Below the pieces are notes generated by a model, which saw only the letters and a program-made list of their open reading frames with translations, was not told where the DNA came from and did no database searches. Below, piece by piece: positions 22,113-36,268 of a stretch of DNA of 64,000 nt; position 1 is the first letter of the stretch; the number at the start of each line of letters is the position of its first letter. The DNA comes from Stenocarpella maydis (taxonomy: Eukaryota; Ascomycota; Sordariomycetes; Diaporthales; Diaporthaceae), in NCBI GenBank assembly GCA_002270565.1, contig NQMI01000104.1, positions 1 to 64,000 of the forward strand, written 5' to 3'. The translations under genes were made by a program, and so were the position numbers.

Positions 22113-22706
22113 GGTGGTGTGCAGCCTCACGGCGGAGGTTTGTCCCGACGGGAATCGATGAAGTCCACAAGTGTTGTGTTGGAGGTAACGGGTGACGGGG
22201 GTAGAAAGAGGGGTCTAATCAAACTTAATGAGAGGTAGGGCCAAGATACGGGAAATATGCTACGTAAATGCTTATGTAACGTGGTTTACCAGTAAGTAGT
22301 TCATATCAATAAATAGGTTACTTTTGTAGTATTTACTAACTTTTACTAGCCCTAGAACCTACCTAAGACTAAATAATTAATAAAAATTAGTACGAATTAA
22401 TACTAACTATACTTATATACTTAATCCTAGAGTTATAATTATATAGTATGTATATATTTATATAAGACCTTAAAAATATATTTATATATTTATATATATA
22501 TAACTGTATAATTATATACATTTATATAAATTTATATATAATATAAAATTAATTACTTAACATTTTCTAAGTATTGCTTTTTAATTGTAAAGTATAATAA
22601 ATAATACTCAGTATTTATTTTTATTTCAAGTTTTAAAAAATACTATTTCTTAAATTTGAATAAATGTAGATGAATTAAAAAAAAACGAAAATGGAAAAAA
22701 CTGAGA
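22113..22706. other. Transition into AT-rich block
   Basis: GC content drops sharply after about 22240. The sequence is dominated by A/T with no open frames. It is probably RIPed repeat, unrecognised. Confidence 0.5.
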
Positions 22707-22815
<109 letters not shown>

Positions 22816-22816
22816 N

Positions 22817-23205
22817 CCTCCTGATCCAATCAGTGACGCCACCATATCAGGGTTAGGGTCGAGGAGAGCCCCAACCTGGCTTCGGTCAATCAGGACGAAG
22901 CCAACGAATCCAGAAAGGCGGCTTCGGTCGATCAGGACGAAGCCAACGAAGCCATCACCAGTTACGAATGAAGAGTCGGAACATAGATATACGGACATGG
23001 TCGTCACCACAGTAGATAGCTCTCATAGTACAGACTCTTCAGTCGTCAATCTAAGTATTCAATCCCAGTATTGGATAGCCTCACAGCTAGTGATCATTGT
23101 CAGTCAACAATATTGCTCAACAACCGTCTAACAACGTATTCCGAACATAAACCCTTGATCTTTCAGGTCTAACGTACTCGGAAACCCTCTGATCATTACA
23201 CCTAG
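22817..23205 (+). repeat. LTR-B copy, least mutated
   Basis: From about 22985 it aligns with the tails of the other LTR-B copies (for example 59160-59420), but with C and G retained where they have T and A. It is therefore the best proxy for the pre-RIP sequence. Its 5' part (22840-22970) contains two direct repeats of about 35 bp (cttcggtc-atcaggacgaagccaacgaa). It starts immediately after a one-base N and ends near CATTACA. Confidence 0.6.
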
Positions 23206-24749
23206 CTTTATTTATTATATAGTTTTAGAGTTTTAGCTCTATCCCAATATTATTCCAGCTATATTCTTATGCTAGTTCTAGGGTCCTATTATGCATTTAC
23301 ATCCTATCCTTACTATTTTAGGCTATCCTCTTTATATATTCAGCCCTTTTAGCTATATCTTATTATATATTCTGGTGGTTCTGTGGTTACTCTTTTATAT
23401 ATCTCTTAATCCCTAGGTTTAGATTTACAGATATTCTATATCTTTCCTTCCGGTTTACTTATGTATCTAGCGCACCTTTATATATCCTCCCTATTTTCTA
23501 TTATATAAGGTATAGGTAATGTATTTTTAATCCTAACTATATAGTCTAATAGTAAGATTTAAGCTTATTAAAGCTTAAATTCCAAATTTAACTACTAGTA
23601 TATTTCTTAAAAATATATTATTTATACTTTTCCATTTTTATATAATAGGACTTATATAGCCGGTTTCTTTATATTATATAAATCCTTTTTATTTAACATA
23701 CTTATAAAAGCTTTTATATAAAGCTTAAGAGTCTTTATAGAGATAAGGTATTTACGGTATAATTAACATTCTTCTTTATATAAGTATCTATTAGGTTGTC
23801 TTTATTATTAATTTATCTTCTTAGATCTCTTTCTGTTTATATAACTTTTGAAGGAATATAATTTTTATTATTAGTCTCTTTTCATCTATTATACGTAGCT
23901 TAATTAGACATTTATATTAAAATGTTAAATCTAAGTAGATAATTATTAGAATTCATAATATATTTAAAAAATTCATTATCTAGTTAAGAGTTATGTTAAG
24001 AGCAATCCTACTATTAAACCTAGCTATTATATTATAGAGTCTACTTGCTAACGTGCTTTAGATTATTCTTTTATATTAGGTAAGCTCTAATAAATATTAT
24101 GTAATTTCATCTTAACGGTAGTATTTATATAGTTTGTTTCTATAGCTAGCATAATAATAAACTTAAGCTATAAACCATGGTCTTTATGATCAGTAAAGGA
24201 ATTATTAGCAAAGATATATAGCTTTATTTATATAAGATCGAAGGGCATAAATATTAATCCTCTTAATAGGTTCTTTATTTACTACTTAATATATATATTT
24301 AAGACATTAATATCCTTTTCCTTAGGGTCTTTAACTGAGGTAGCTATAAATAGCTTATATAAAGTCTCTAGCTAATACATTAAGCCTATATGGGTACCTT
24401 AAGCCTGTTATATAATATATTATTAAGGAGTATCTTTTATATAAGGGTTTACTAAATATGGCTAGTTTGCTTATCTTTTTTGTATAAAGGTAATATTCTT
24501 ACCCTTCAGATAGATTCCTTTATTAAACTTAATGGATTAGTCTTTGCATAGGAATATCCTTAGTTTTATATAGAACTTCTTTTTTATACCTTTTCTTCCT
24601 CCCTTTAGGAAAAAGGTTGTGTTATAAATATAAAGGTATTATCTATTCATATTCCTATAATTATAAACTTCTTAAGTCTATTAGTTATATATAGTAAATA
24701 TAGGTTATATATAAAGATCTTTATGCCTAAGGCCTTTATATAATAGGTA
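23206..24749. other. AT-rich RIPed repeat DNA
   Basis: Low GC and dense stops on both strands, with no coding region. Its texture matches other RIPed blocks in the window. Confidence 0.6.
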
Positions 24750-25345
24750 TGATGAATTTGTGCTATAGAATAGCATTCAGTTCAGCGTGTGTGTGTTTCG
24801 GCAGGGTCGCAGTATGGTGCTCTGAGGCGAATTCGGACGATTGACAATGGTCTGGACAACTTTGTATTGAATTAAGTTGGGCTTCTGTAAGCCCTCCTTA
24901 TATACCCTCCGACGTCGTCTCACCCCTGGGCACGCTGCGGTAGGCTCTGGTGCAAATTTGCAAATGCCGGAAAATTCGCCCTTCCAACACACCATCTTTG
25001 GTTCCAAGCAACCAGCCAACCATAGCCCTAGCAATGCCCAAATTAAGTACATATAAACTTCAGAAATCAAGCTATCCAATGCACTAAGTTATATACTTTT
25101 TGGGTAAGAAATAAGGGTAATGCAGAGGTCTGAATTAAGGTGCAAATGCAGGCCAAAATAATCGACTCACGGCCACCAAACTCATCTTGCGTCACGCACG
25201 CACTGGGCGTACTTAGCGAAAATCGCCTGACTCGCAAGTCTAGGGTAACTCCTTGCTAGGAAGTCTAGGGTAACTCCTTACAACGAAGTCTAGGGTAACT
25301 CCTTGCACGGAGTACCAACGCCCTGCTGAGCGGTTCCGTTTAACA
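24750..25345 (-). repeat. LTR-A solo copy, full length
   Basis: This is a 596-bp unit, in minus orientation, from TGTTAAACGG (25345) to ...TTCATCA (24750). It is almost identical to 61843-62392. A TATA-like box (TATATAAGG on the minus strand, around 24895-24903) fits an LTR promoter. U3 carries three copies of the GTCTAGGGTAACTCC-type unit, where other copies have two. No target duplication or internal region was found, so it is probably a solo LTR. A 100-codon frame inside it recurs in every copy and is not considered a gene. Confidence 0.75.
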
Positions 25346-26489
25346 ACTATTATTTCTATTATTATTTAAATAGGTAATTATTAGTGTATATAGCNCCATA
25401 TTTATTATATAAAGGATATTATTATTACCTAGTTATATAATATTAACTATAATCTAATAGTTAAAGTATAGTTTATATTTATAAATACCTTAAAATATTC
25501 TAAAGATTGATTATATAATAATACTAATAATAAAACTTCTAGATGTTCTTTAAAATAAATTATTTGATATTATTATATCTAGTATTCCTAAGTAACTTAT
25601 ATAATCTTTCTATATAAGGCTATTTAAAATATCTATTTAAGTATCTTAGCTTAGCTTCTATAAAAAAGCTTCTAGCTTCTATATAGCTAGTATTAAAGAA
25701 TAAGTATCTTTATTTTTATATTACTAAAATTCTAAATCTATTCTCTTATATAATAATATCTTTAAGGTTATTAAAATATACTTATAGCTTATTCATATTA
25801 TTTAAGGAGAGAAGGAATAAAGTTGAAATATTTAAAATATAATAGGTAATTATACCTAATTAATTCTTCTTATAAATAATATTAATTAAAGATAGTATTT
25901 TATATAATCTGAAATTTACTTTAGTATCTTTTAATACTTATAAAATCTTTGTATAAAGATTCTTATATAAGTAGGTAAGAATTTAATTCTTACCTATAAT
26001 TAATATTTTAATAGCTCCTGTATTCTAAAGCTTGCCTTAACATATTATATAATATAAGTTATATAGCATAAGCTAGATTACTATAATAACTTTTAAAGCT
26101 CTTTAAATATCCTTATTAATTATATAATAAAATGAAGCTATATTTTAAAATTAATATAAAGTCTTATTACTTATTAATATAAAGAACTTATTTAAAAAAA
26201 TAATAAGTTATTAGCTATAAGTTATACTTAGTTATTACTTTTATATTTAAGAAGAAAGCTATTAAAATTCTTTTTATTATATAAGGGTTTCTTTTTAAAA
26301 AGTTTAACTTCTTAAAAGTATTATTTCCTTATATACTTTCTTTTAGCTTTTAAGTAGCTTTTTAACTAATATTCTTCCTTTTTCTATATATAAAATATCA
26401 TTTTCTAAATATATTTTATTTAAAGAATTTATTTTTATATAAAGCTTTATTCTAGTTTTAAAATTAAATTTACTTCTTATTATATAGAA
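25346..26489. other. AT-rich RIPed repeat DNA
   Basis: Very low GC, no open frames. It contains a one-base N at 25395, 50 bp from the LTR-A end. Confidence 0.6.
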
Positions 26490-26868
26490 ACCTTTATAAT
26501 CTTTAATAAGTAACCTATAGGGTTTATATTAGTAGAGTAGTATAGACGTAATACTTGATTAACTTTATAATATATAAAGATACTATTTATGAAGGCGGTA
26601 TAATTAGAAGCTATAAAGCTATCTAATTAGTAGGACTGAATACTTAGATTGATAACTAAAGAGTCTATTATATAAAAGCTATCTACTATAGTCATAGTTG
26701 TTGCCTATATTGACTATATTTATAGTTAATATAATCATAACCTTAACCCTAGCGGCGTAGCTTACTGCTTGAATTAGGCGGTGTAATGCTCCGGGAGCTG
26801 ACCCGTGGCCTATAAGGGTTGTCTTCTGCGGTAGTCAGCGACTGATGGTTATAGGTTTATGATAACTA
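26490..26868 (-). repeat. LTR-B copy
   Basis: The RIPed tail (26490-26700) matches 418-610 in the same orientation. The head (26745-26868) is GC-normal and differs in sequence from the other heads. On the minus strand it begins with GTTATCATAAACC, a mutated form of TGTTATGAGCC. Confidence 0.55.
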
Positions 26869-27879
26869 TATAATATTAAACCTAGAAACAGTATATTTAA
26901 GACTTAATTAATACTACATAATATTAAATTTGTAAAGAAATATTAAGTTTTATATTATATAAATATATATTTCAGTTTAAAAGATTAATTTAATTATTTA
27001 TATAATTATTTAAGTTTTTCTAAACTTTAAAATTTAATAAAACATTTAATTTGAGGTTTTACATAATATAATAATAAAAGATAAAATTATTAATAATTAT
27101 TTTCATATTCTAATAAAAGACAACTTCAAAATATATTAATATCAGAAGTTAATATATTTTGATATTTAATCTTTTTAAGCTATTTCTTATTTTATACATC
27201 AAATTATAACGTAAAGATCATTTCATATTAAAATATTTAAGTTTATTTTAAAGATGTAAAGAAATAATAACATTGGTTTATAATATATTTAATATTTCGA
27301 AATATATATATAGTTTAACGAATATTATGAATTATTTAATATAAATCATAAATAAATATAAAAGTCATATATGAATAAGATTTAATTAATCTCTTTTTTA
27401 TTATATTTATTACTAAAGAAATACATAATAAAGAAGGTAAGAACTTTATTTGAATATTTCTTATTTATACTATTAAAAGTAAAGGCCTTTACTTTTAAAG
27501 TAATCTATAATATAAACTTTATAGGAAAATATTGGAACTATATGTTCAAAAGTTAATATTTTATTTTACAATATGAATTTAAGGTTTTTAAGTTTAATAT
27601 TGATTTAAAAGCTTTATTATTATTTAGGTTCATTTCTTTAATAAGTACTGTTAAAGTGTTTTTTTAATATTTAATAGGCTAATTAATTAATGAATTTATT
27701 GAAAATAAAGATTATATTTAAAGAAAATGAAATTTTTATATTAGTTATAAAACCTATTAATTAAATAAAGAAATAGAAATATTGATACAGAAATTTGTTT
27801 TTTTAAAATATCAAATTTATATCTATAAAAAGTTAACATAACATTATTTAAATATATGAAATTAAAATTTAAAATAAAC
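26869..27879. other. AT-rich RIPed repeat DNA
   Basis: Dense stops on all frames, with no recognised element. It ends at the target duplication TAAAC (27875-27879). Confidence 0.55.
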
Positions 27880-28189
27880 TGTTGGCTGTGTCACGTATTG
27901 CAATATGAGTGGTGATTGATGGTTCTGATATTCAATGGTTGCTAAGAGTTGGTAGGTATGTAGGTGTTGCTAGCTGTGGGCATAAATTGGTAGAAGCTAG
28001 GGGATTAGTCAGCCCCTTACTACTGTCACCACTGGCCATTCACCTACTATGGTGACTACTATTGGGAACCAGCCGTATTCACCTATAGTATTGAATGTTT
28101 CCTACCATAGTAACTATTGCTGGGACCCAGCTGTATTTACCTATAGTAGTAACTATTGCTTACTATAGCTGTTGCCTACTATTCCCATA
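27880..28189 (+). repeat. 5' LTR of LTR-C
   Basis: This is the left terminal repeat of the 7.3-kb element, markedly richer in GC than the internal part. It starts TGTTGGCTGTG and pairs with 34882-35190. Confidence 0.7.
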
Positions 28190-31100
28190 CTAATAGTCTT
28201 TTCTTTTATTATACTCCTTTTTTCCTTAAAAGCTTACTTAAAAAGTCCCTTATAAGTAAAATCAAACCCTTAACCTTATAATCATATAAACTATCCTAAA
28301 ATCATCCAAATTATACCCAAATTACTATAATTATTGTTAAGAATATTAATCTAATGGGTCTTTTTAAAGTTATATATATATACCATTATACTATTTACTT
28401 ATAAAATCTAGGTATTGAAGAAGTCCTAAGCTATTATAGAAATTCTATCTTCTATAGGAAGATTAGCTACTAGAATTATTTACTTTAGTAAACTATAATG
28501 CTATTATTATATAACTTTAGTATTAATAACTTTTATTACTTAGTTTTTATTTTTAATACTTAAATATTCTAAAAGAAATATATTTTAAAGACTTGTACTT
28601 TCTCTACCTACTAGTCCTTATAGGTTAATAAGTCTCTTATAACATCTTAAAAACTAATAATTTTTATATTAAAACTTACGAACTATTACTAATTAAATAA
28701 AATATTAAAAAACTTTATATTAAAAAATAATTAAAAGGCCTCCTTTATTAAACTAATTAGGGTTAAGTTTAAATAGATGGTATATTTTTTTTTTTAATAA
28801 TTTTTAATAGGAAATTCTTAAATTTAAATAAAAAATTTTTTTTTTATTATAAAAATTTTTAGTAATAATTTATATTAGGTAAGCTATAGAGTATATTCAG
28901 TTTTATACTCTTTATAAATATATAAATTACTTATACTAGGAATCAAGATTAAATCTTAACTAATGATTTATAATATACGTATGCTAGCAGGTGCATTTGT
29001 AAGTGGTAGTGGGGTTCTTGTAGAAGCATATTATGCTGTTTCTGCTATAAGGTCTTGCATTTAAGATAAATGTAAACTTAAGATTAGCTAACTATAAAAA
29101 AAAAAAAAAAAAAAAAAAAATAAATATTATAAGATCTAAAGTTTTATTAGTCTTTCATACTATATCTTTCTTTTTCTTATTTATAGAGTATACTTATTCT
29201 TATTTAGAGTTTCTTATATATCTTCCATTGTAATTATATAATCCATATATAGAGTCTTAAAGAAGGGTATATTTATAGCTAGTTAGCTATAACTAATACA
29301 TTCTTCAAACTTCATAATAAATATATTATTATTAATAATGCATTCTAAGGCCTTATTTAAAGTGCTCTTTATAAAAGTATTGGGTAAATTACTATTACTA
29401 ATAATTTAATAAACCTTATAAATCTTATAATCTTTATATAACTATTATAGAGTCATTAAATTAATCAGTGGATACGTCTCCTTAATAATATTCAACTTAA
29501 TAATATATTTATATAATAAGAAAGAATTAATATAAATAATAAATAGAATTATAAGTAAGTCTAAGTAAGTAGTAAAATAGTAAGATATAGCTAAGAGAAT
29601 AATACCTATATAAAACCTATTAACTATTTTATAGATTTTAAAAGCAAGTATACTTTAGGTAATACATTTATACTTAGTAGATAACTAGTATATAATATTA
29701 CCCTTAATATTCTACTAGGTTTCGTATTTATCTAATTTCTCATTAACTAGAGTAATTATAAAGCTAATCTAGGAGCTAAGATCTTTATTATTAGTAAATG
29801 AGCTATTTATAAAGATTATTAACTTAGCTATAGTAAGATTTATAAAGATATATTATAATTCTTAATCTATGTTCTCAGCTTACTACTTAAGGTAATAATT
29901 TAATTACTTATAATCCGTATTTAAACAAACTTAAACTTATATTATAATACTAAGGTTAAATAAGGATTCTAGATAATATATTGATGCTAGATAGGTACCT
30001 TAAGTACATTATTTTATATTATGAGACCTAACCCTCTACTTTAATACCTACTTCTTAGATCTTTACTCCTTATCCCTTCCATTAGAAATATACCTTATTA
30101 TTTCCTATTATAATATTAGTATCATTAAAGGTTAAGTACTTATTAGCAGATAATTCCTCCTTTAATTTATAGTTGATATCTGCCTTTTTAATCTTCTATT
30201 CTTGAAATATAAAAAAGGCAGGAGTAATTAGACTAAGTATATTATTAGTCTATACAGTAGTAATTATTAAGAGGTATTTACTGCTATTAAATTATAATAT
30301 GTAAGAGTTATATGCTAATATAGTTGTATTTAAGTTCTTATAGTAGTATTTATTATATATTACCTACTAGTATATGCCTACCTTAGTAATACTATATAAT
30401 AGCTTTACTATATAAAGAATGGTTCTTTTTAAATACTTATCTTAAAGTTCAAGAGAAGGATTATATAAGATTAGTTATTTGAGTATACATTTTAATTATA
30501 GGTATACTTAAATAACATTTTGAAGTTGTAATTTAAATCCTATTATGATTAAAGTAAGTATAAGTACTATAAGGAGTTTATAACTCATTCTCTATAAAAT
30601 AAGTAAGTATATAAGTATATTATGTTTCTTATAATTATTATATCTAGTAATAATAAGGTAGGACTTCTTATATAGCTTCTTAATCTTTACTTTTAATTTT
30701 GTTTTCAATATAAGAAATATTAAGAAATTATTCTATTATATTCCTCCTTATTATACTCCCTAGAATAAACATATCTTATTGAATTAACTTAAATACTTCC
30801 TTATAATCAGGTTCCTTAAAGTGGTCCCTATTAAGTATAGTAATAACTTTATTCTTATAGAGTTTAAGTGCTAAATTATAGTTCTTAATCTTAATATTAA
30901 ATAAAAAGTAAATACATTAAGAATCTCCCCTTTAATTATTTTAGATCTATAAAACATAATCTATATTAGTATAGATAATTAAATTCATTAAATAAAAAAA
31001 TAAGTTTGCTCTTAAAGAGTATATCCTCCCCAGAAGTATTTAATATAAATATAGAATAATATTTAATATTATTATCATCCTTATTATGATAATATAGCTA

Positions 31101-34100
31101 AATTAATATAGGCTTAAAGATAACTATACTATTTTAAAAGGTCTAGGGTTTATATTATAAATTATTAATGAGCTAGTAATATACATAATCATTACTGGCC
31201 TTCCGTCTTATACCGAATATATACCTTACTATATAATTGAAGGGTAAGTATATTAGAGATATTTAGCCCATTAGTATATTAAATATATTAATATATTACC
31301 TACTCTACTATATTTTCTAGAGCTCTTTTATAGCGTTTTATACTACTTTAGCTCCCTTTAAGGTAGATAAGGAGGGAATAGAATCTTTTATTATTTATAG
31401 GTAAGTATTAAAAATAAGAAAGGTTAGAATAAGATTAATTAGGTTAATGGTATTATTAATTACTTTGAAGGGTAACTAAAGAATGAATTCCTTACTAAAT
31501 ATACTAGATAGCTTAATACAAAGAATCTTAAATATTTACTATATTAATCTATAATAGTATTTAATCTTACTTATAAATTAATAAACTTTTATTAATATTT
31601 ATATATAAATAATTCCTATAATTTACATTATATTATAGAAGTCTAATACGATAAAGCTTGTACTAGTATTATAAATATTGCAATTAGGAGGGCTTAAATA
31701 AGTATTAATCTAGTACTACTAGAGAGCCTCCTATATGTCCTTTATAAATAGTATTATAATAAAGCATCTAGCTCAAAAAGAAGTTATTAAATTAATAGTA
31801 TATAATATAGATAGCCTAAATAAGTATATAATATTCATAATAATCTTATAGTTAAAATTAATTTTATTATAAATGTTAAATATAAATTATTAGAGAGTAA
31901 TAGAGTATAGCTAATAATAATAATATTTAAAAATAGCTTCTAAAGTAGAAGAGTTAATATTATAACTTATACTATATAATAATTAGGAAAGGTAATTAAT
32001 AGAAGGGTATTTAAAGTAGCAATAAAGTTAACAAAGCTTAGCATTTATAAGAAATAATAATAGTACTTTATCTTTATTATTAATATTTATAAGAAACTAT
32101 AGATATATTTATTTGTAAATAATTTAGAATATCTTTTTACCTTATCCTAGTACATACTATGAAACCTTATCTATAGTATTTCTTACATATAGTAAGGACT
32201 TAATTATATCTTATATATATATATAGAAAGGAGTAGAGGTTTTAATAATATAAAATGTTAGTTTATCTAATATAGTCTTTTTAATAACTGCTTTAAGGGA
32301 ATATAGTATTAACCTATACCTAAATTTAACTTAGGCTTCTCTAGCTCCATTAGTATCAAAGTGCTTTATACTAGTTATACCTAGCTATTAAGTATTAAGC
32401 TATACTAATATTAGGAAGGATCACTTAGAAGTGTTTATAAGAGTATTAATCTTATAGTATAAAGGTCTTTATTGTTATATATATCTCTTCTTAATTAGTA
32501 ACATTTATTATATTTAAAGACCGTCTATAAAGCAATACTTAATTTATTAAGAAGAGGTATATTTTTAATCTCTTATATTAATAAAGTATATTATCCCCTA
32601 TAATTATTATAATCTTTTAAAACTAAGACTCTTAAAGTTAATAAAAAAAGTATAGAAGTTGTTATTTATAAATGGATCTCGTTAGTCTTTATATATAACT
32701 AAGTATATATCTTTAACTTATTATTATTTCTTAAGAGTATAGTTTATTAAGTAATAATATTTATTTTTATATGTAAAGTATTCTTAATCTAGGATAGATT
32801 AAGGTTTTAATAGAAATTATAGGGTGTACCTCATAATCAATATTTATTAGAAGTAAAGTTCTATAAAGGAATATTCTATAGAGGAAAATATATAGGGTAG
32901 TTACTACTATTTAGGGGGTTTTTATTTCTTTTTAATAGGAATTATAAGTATATATTATAACACCTGTTATATTATTAATCTTAGTAGAATTATTTATTTT
33001 AGCTAAAATAGTAGATATTCTTTAAATTATTACCATTATATCCCTCTAAAGCTTCTTTATTATTATTATAGCCCATTATATTCTCCTAGGTATATATTCA
33101 TATAGGCTATTAAAATTCCATAGCTATAATATATTACTATAGGGTATTATATAAGTTTTTAAAGTTCTTTAGTATAAGCTTAATAATAAAGTTAAACTTA
33201 AGAATATTATATACTATTTAGAAAAGATTATTATAAAGTTAATTATCATTATTCCTACTGTATCTTAATAACTTATAATACTTATGAATCTTCTTAATAA
33301 GGAGTTTAAGTATATCTATTAAGCTTTTATTAAAGTATTATTATTAATATTTAGGAAAGCTTATTAAGTTCTAATTAACAAGATAACTATAGTATTTACT
33401 ATTTCTATTAAGTCTTAACTTAACCTTATTATATATTTCTATAAAGGTATTCTTATTGTTAAAAGACTTAATATAGTAGTTCTTTACTTCTCCCTTAAGT
33501 ATATATCAATATATATATATAAGTTATTAAGGATAAATATGGAGGTTGTTATATATTTTATAAAAAGCGTAATTTCAATATTGAGAATATTATAATGTTT
33601 TTAATAAATGTATTCTTATTATTATAATACTTTAAGAGATTTACTACCATATTATTATTAAGTAGCTAAGTATTAATATGCTTAGGTGAGAAGGTAGTAT
33701 ATATATTATGTCCTTTATATAGTTCCTTAAAGCTTACTCATTTAAAAAACCTTATCATTATTTCCCTTCTTATTCTTTTTATATTTATTATTATTACTAT
33801 TACTAAATAGTTTATTATTATGCAGGTTAAAAGTACTCTTATTTATCTTATTATCTTTACTATTTACAGGTTCTTAGTTAAAGTTAGAAGTAATATTCGT
33901 ACCTTAACAATAATCCTATAATTTATCTTTTTTATTATAATATATTTAATTTTTATCATTTAACGAAATAGAAAATCTAGGTAATTTAAAGATTAAATAT
34001 AATTAAATTTCCAAGGTTTTACTAGTAACCAATATTTCATTATAAATAAGAGTCTTGTTAAGCTTATAATATAATTCCTTAGATAATTTCTTAAATATTT

Positions 34101-34881
34101 CTTTTATTTACCACTTAAACTTATTACTATAAACTTTATAAGCTTTCTCATCTTAATATTTACTATATTATTAAGATTACAAATATATATATATATATAT
34201 ATATTAAGTTACATTAGGGTACTTATAGCTATTATTATCTTCCTTTAGAACAAAGGGTTGAATAAATATATAATCCTTATAATTATACTTATATTATATA
34301 TTATCTTACTCTACATTAGGGTATTAGATAGGACTTTATTATTATTGGATAATACTATAATATCTATATTAATATTGTTTATATATTAGTAAAGGTACAA
34401 TTAGGTATTTATAGGAGTATAATAATAGGTATTAAATATATAGTATAAATGGGTGTTTATATATAAGGCAATAAGGAAAAGAAAAAAATTAACTCTTAAT
34501 TGAAACCCTTAATAAATAGAGACAGTAATATTCTCTTCTTTCAATTTATATTTATATAGCTTAATATACATCCTTAAGTATTATATAATAAAAATAATCA
34601 ATAATACTTACCTTATATAATAATTGGATTGCTAAAAGGCTTATAATTATAAAATATTTAAGGTATAATAAATATATATAATTATATTAATAGGGAATTC
34701 CCTTAAAATATTTATACTATTAAACTAATATAATGTAATGTCATTAGCATTAATAAACAACTAGCTTATTGGAATAGGTACTTAATGACATTAATTAGTA
34801 TACCTGCCTCTTAATTTAAGTGGAATAGATTATCTCTTTATGCCTTACTAGTCTATAGTTGCTCTTATAACTACTAATTAG

Positions 34882-35190
34882 TTTTATCTGAGTTATATAT
34901 TGCAATATAAGTGGTAGTTAATAATTCTAATAATTAAAGATTGCTAATAGTTAATAGGTATATAGGTATTGCTAGCTGTGGGCTTAAATAGGTAGAAGAT
35001 AGGGGCTTAGTTAGCCCCTTACTACTGTTACTACTAGCCATTTACCTACTATGATGACTACTACTGGCAACCAGCTCCATTCACCTATAGTGTGACTGTT
35101 GCCTACCATGGTGATTACAGCTGGGAACCAGCCGTATTCACCTATAGTAGTAACTGTTGCGCACTGTGGATATTGCTTACTATTCCTGAA
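34882..35190 (+). repeat. 3' LTR of LTR-C
   Basis: This is the right terminal repeat, more RIPed than the left one at its start. It is followed by the TAAAC duplication at 35191. Confidence 0.7.
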
Positions 35191-35195
35191 TAAAC

Positions 35196-35950
35196 TAAAT
35201 TTTATCTAATTAAATTTCATTTATATTATAATATATTTAATTTTATTAATGTTAAGAAATATATATATATATTAATTGTATTTTTGAAGTTACTCCAATT
35301 AATGAAAACAAATATTAATCATTCTTTAAAAAACACTAGTTTAACTTAAAGTAATTAATTTATAATATTTATTTTAATACTAATTATTTGATTAATTTGA
35401 TTAATATATAATAATGAAGTATTATTTTATATTATAAATCTTAATTTCAAGTTAAAGTTAAATAGCATTTAATATTTATTAACTTATATTAATGAAAGAG
35501 CGATATTAATAAGCTATTAATGTATTAAGTTCAAAGTTATCTTAATTTAATTTAATATTATTAAGAACTATATATAAATTACTTAAAGCAAGCAATATTA
35601 AAGGGAATAATCTTTTAGATAACTATTTATACTAATATGAAATATATTATATTAATAAAGGTAAATAGAATTTCTAGTCATAATAATATAATATAATTAA
35701 AGACATTAAAACAATACAAATAACATAAATTAAAGTATTAGAATATTATTATTTATATTTTAATGTAGAAATACATTATATTCAAGTTATAATCTAACTA
35801 ATCCTTAATCTATCTATACAACCTAAAGGTATGAAAGCAGTTTACTTAAAGTATTCTAAACTTTAACTTTTAAATATTATTTAATAATAATTACATAAAT
35901 ATATAAAAAAAATTAATATTTAAAAAGTTCTGTATTAATAATATTTATGT
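35196..35950. repeat. AT-rich repeat with copy of repeat family D
   Basis: About 35340-35810 aligns with 53230-53700 and 58090-58400 (shared order: 'attaatttataatat', 'aataagct(g)tt', 'taagaactatat'). It is heavily RIPed and the family is not recognised. Confidence 0.45.
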
Positions 35951-36268
35951 TTTTTTATAAGGGTTCCCCTGATGCGTATATTGCGCCACACGGATATGGG
36001 GAGGCCCAGATCAGGGGGTGGACCAGATGTGGGCCCCCCCACGTTACAGTAACAAAGGCCCAAAGACCCAGCGTTTTTTAAAAAAGAACAGTGCCAATCA
36101 CAATAATTTCTTTTTAAATGCGGTAGCTTCTAAGAAAATAGAGACAGCCTTGTGATAAGGCTATTCAAGACGGGCTTGAAGCCGCGCGTAGACTAGAGCG
36201 GTCAAGACGACTAGCCCAAGGGCCAACACCAGTTAGACGCCTAAACGTTTAACCTGAGCAGGATCGCT
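35951..36268. other. GC-normal flank of the biosynthetic cluster
   Basis: The composition switches abruptly from AT-rich to GC-rich at about 35965. No gene is seen. It contains the 3' flank of the dioxygenase. Confidence 0.4.

Larger units (their letters stand above)
27880..35190. mobile_element. RIPed LTR retrotransposon with target duplication (LTR-C)
   Basis: Two direct repeats of about 310 bp (27880-28189 and about 34882-35190) align without large gaps. They share, for example, ATTGCAATAT and GTATTCACCTATAGTAGTAACTGTTG-type segments and differ mainly by C/T and G/A. They bound 6.7 kb of extremely AT-rich DNA with no open frame. The 5-bp sequence TAAAC sits immediately outside both ends (27875-27879 and 35191-35195), as expected for an integrase target duplication. 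Orientation is probably plus, since the left end reads TGTTGG. Gag and pol are destroyed beyond recognition by eye. A run of about 20 A lies near 29099. It forms the left border of the biosynthetic cluster. Confidence 0.72.

Noticed and set aside
24777..25079. A 100-codon frame recurring in LTR-A copies (also near 61307-61621 and 61870-62172)
   Set aside because: It lies entirely inside the LTR, has no domain, and recurs only because the repeat recurs.
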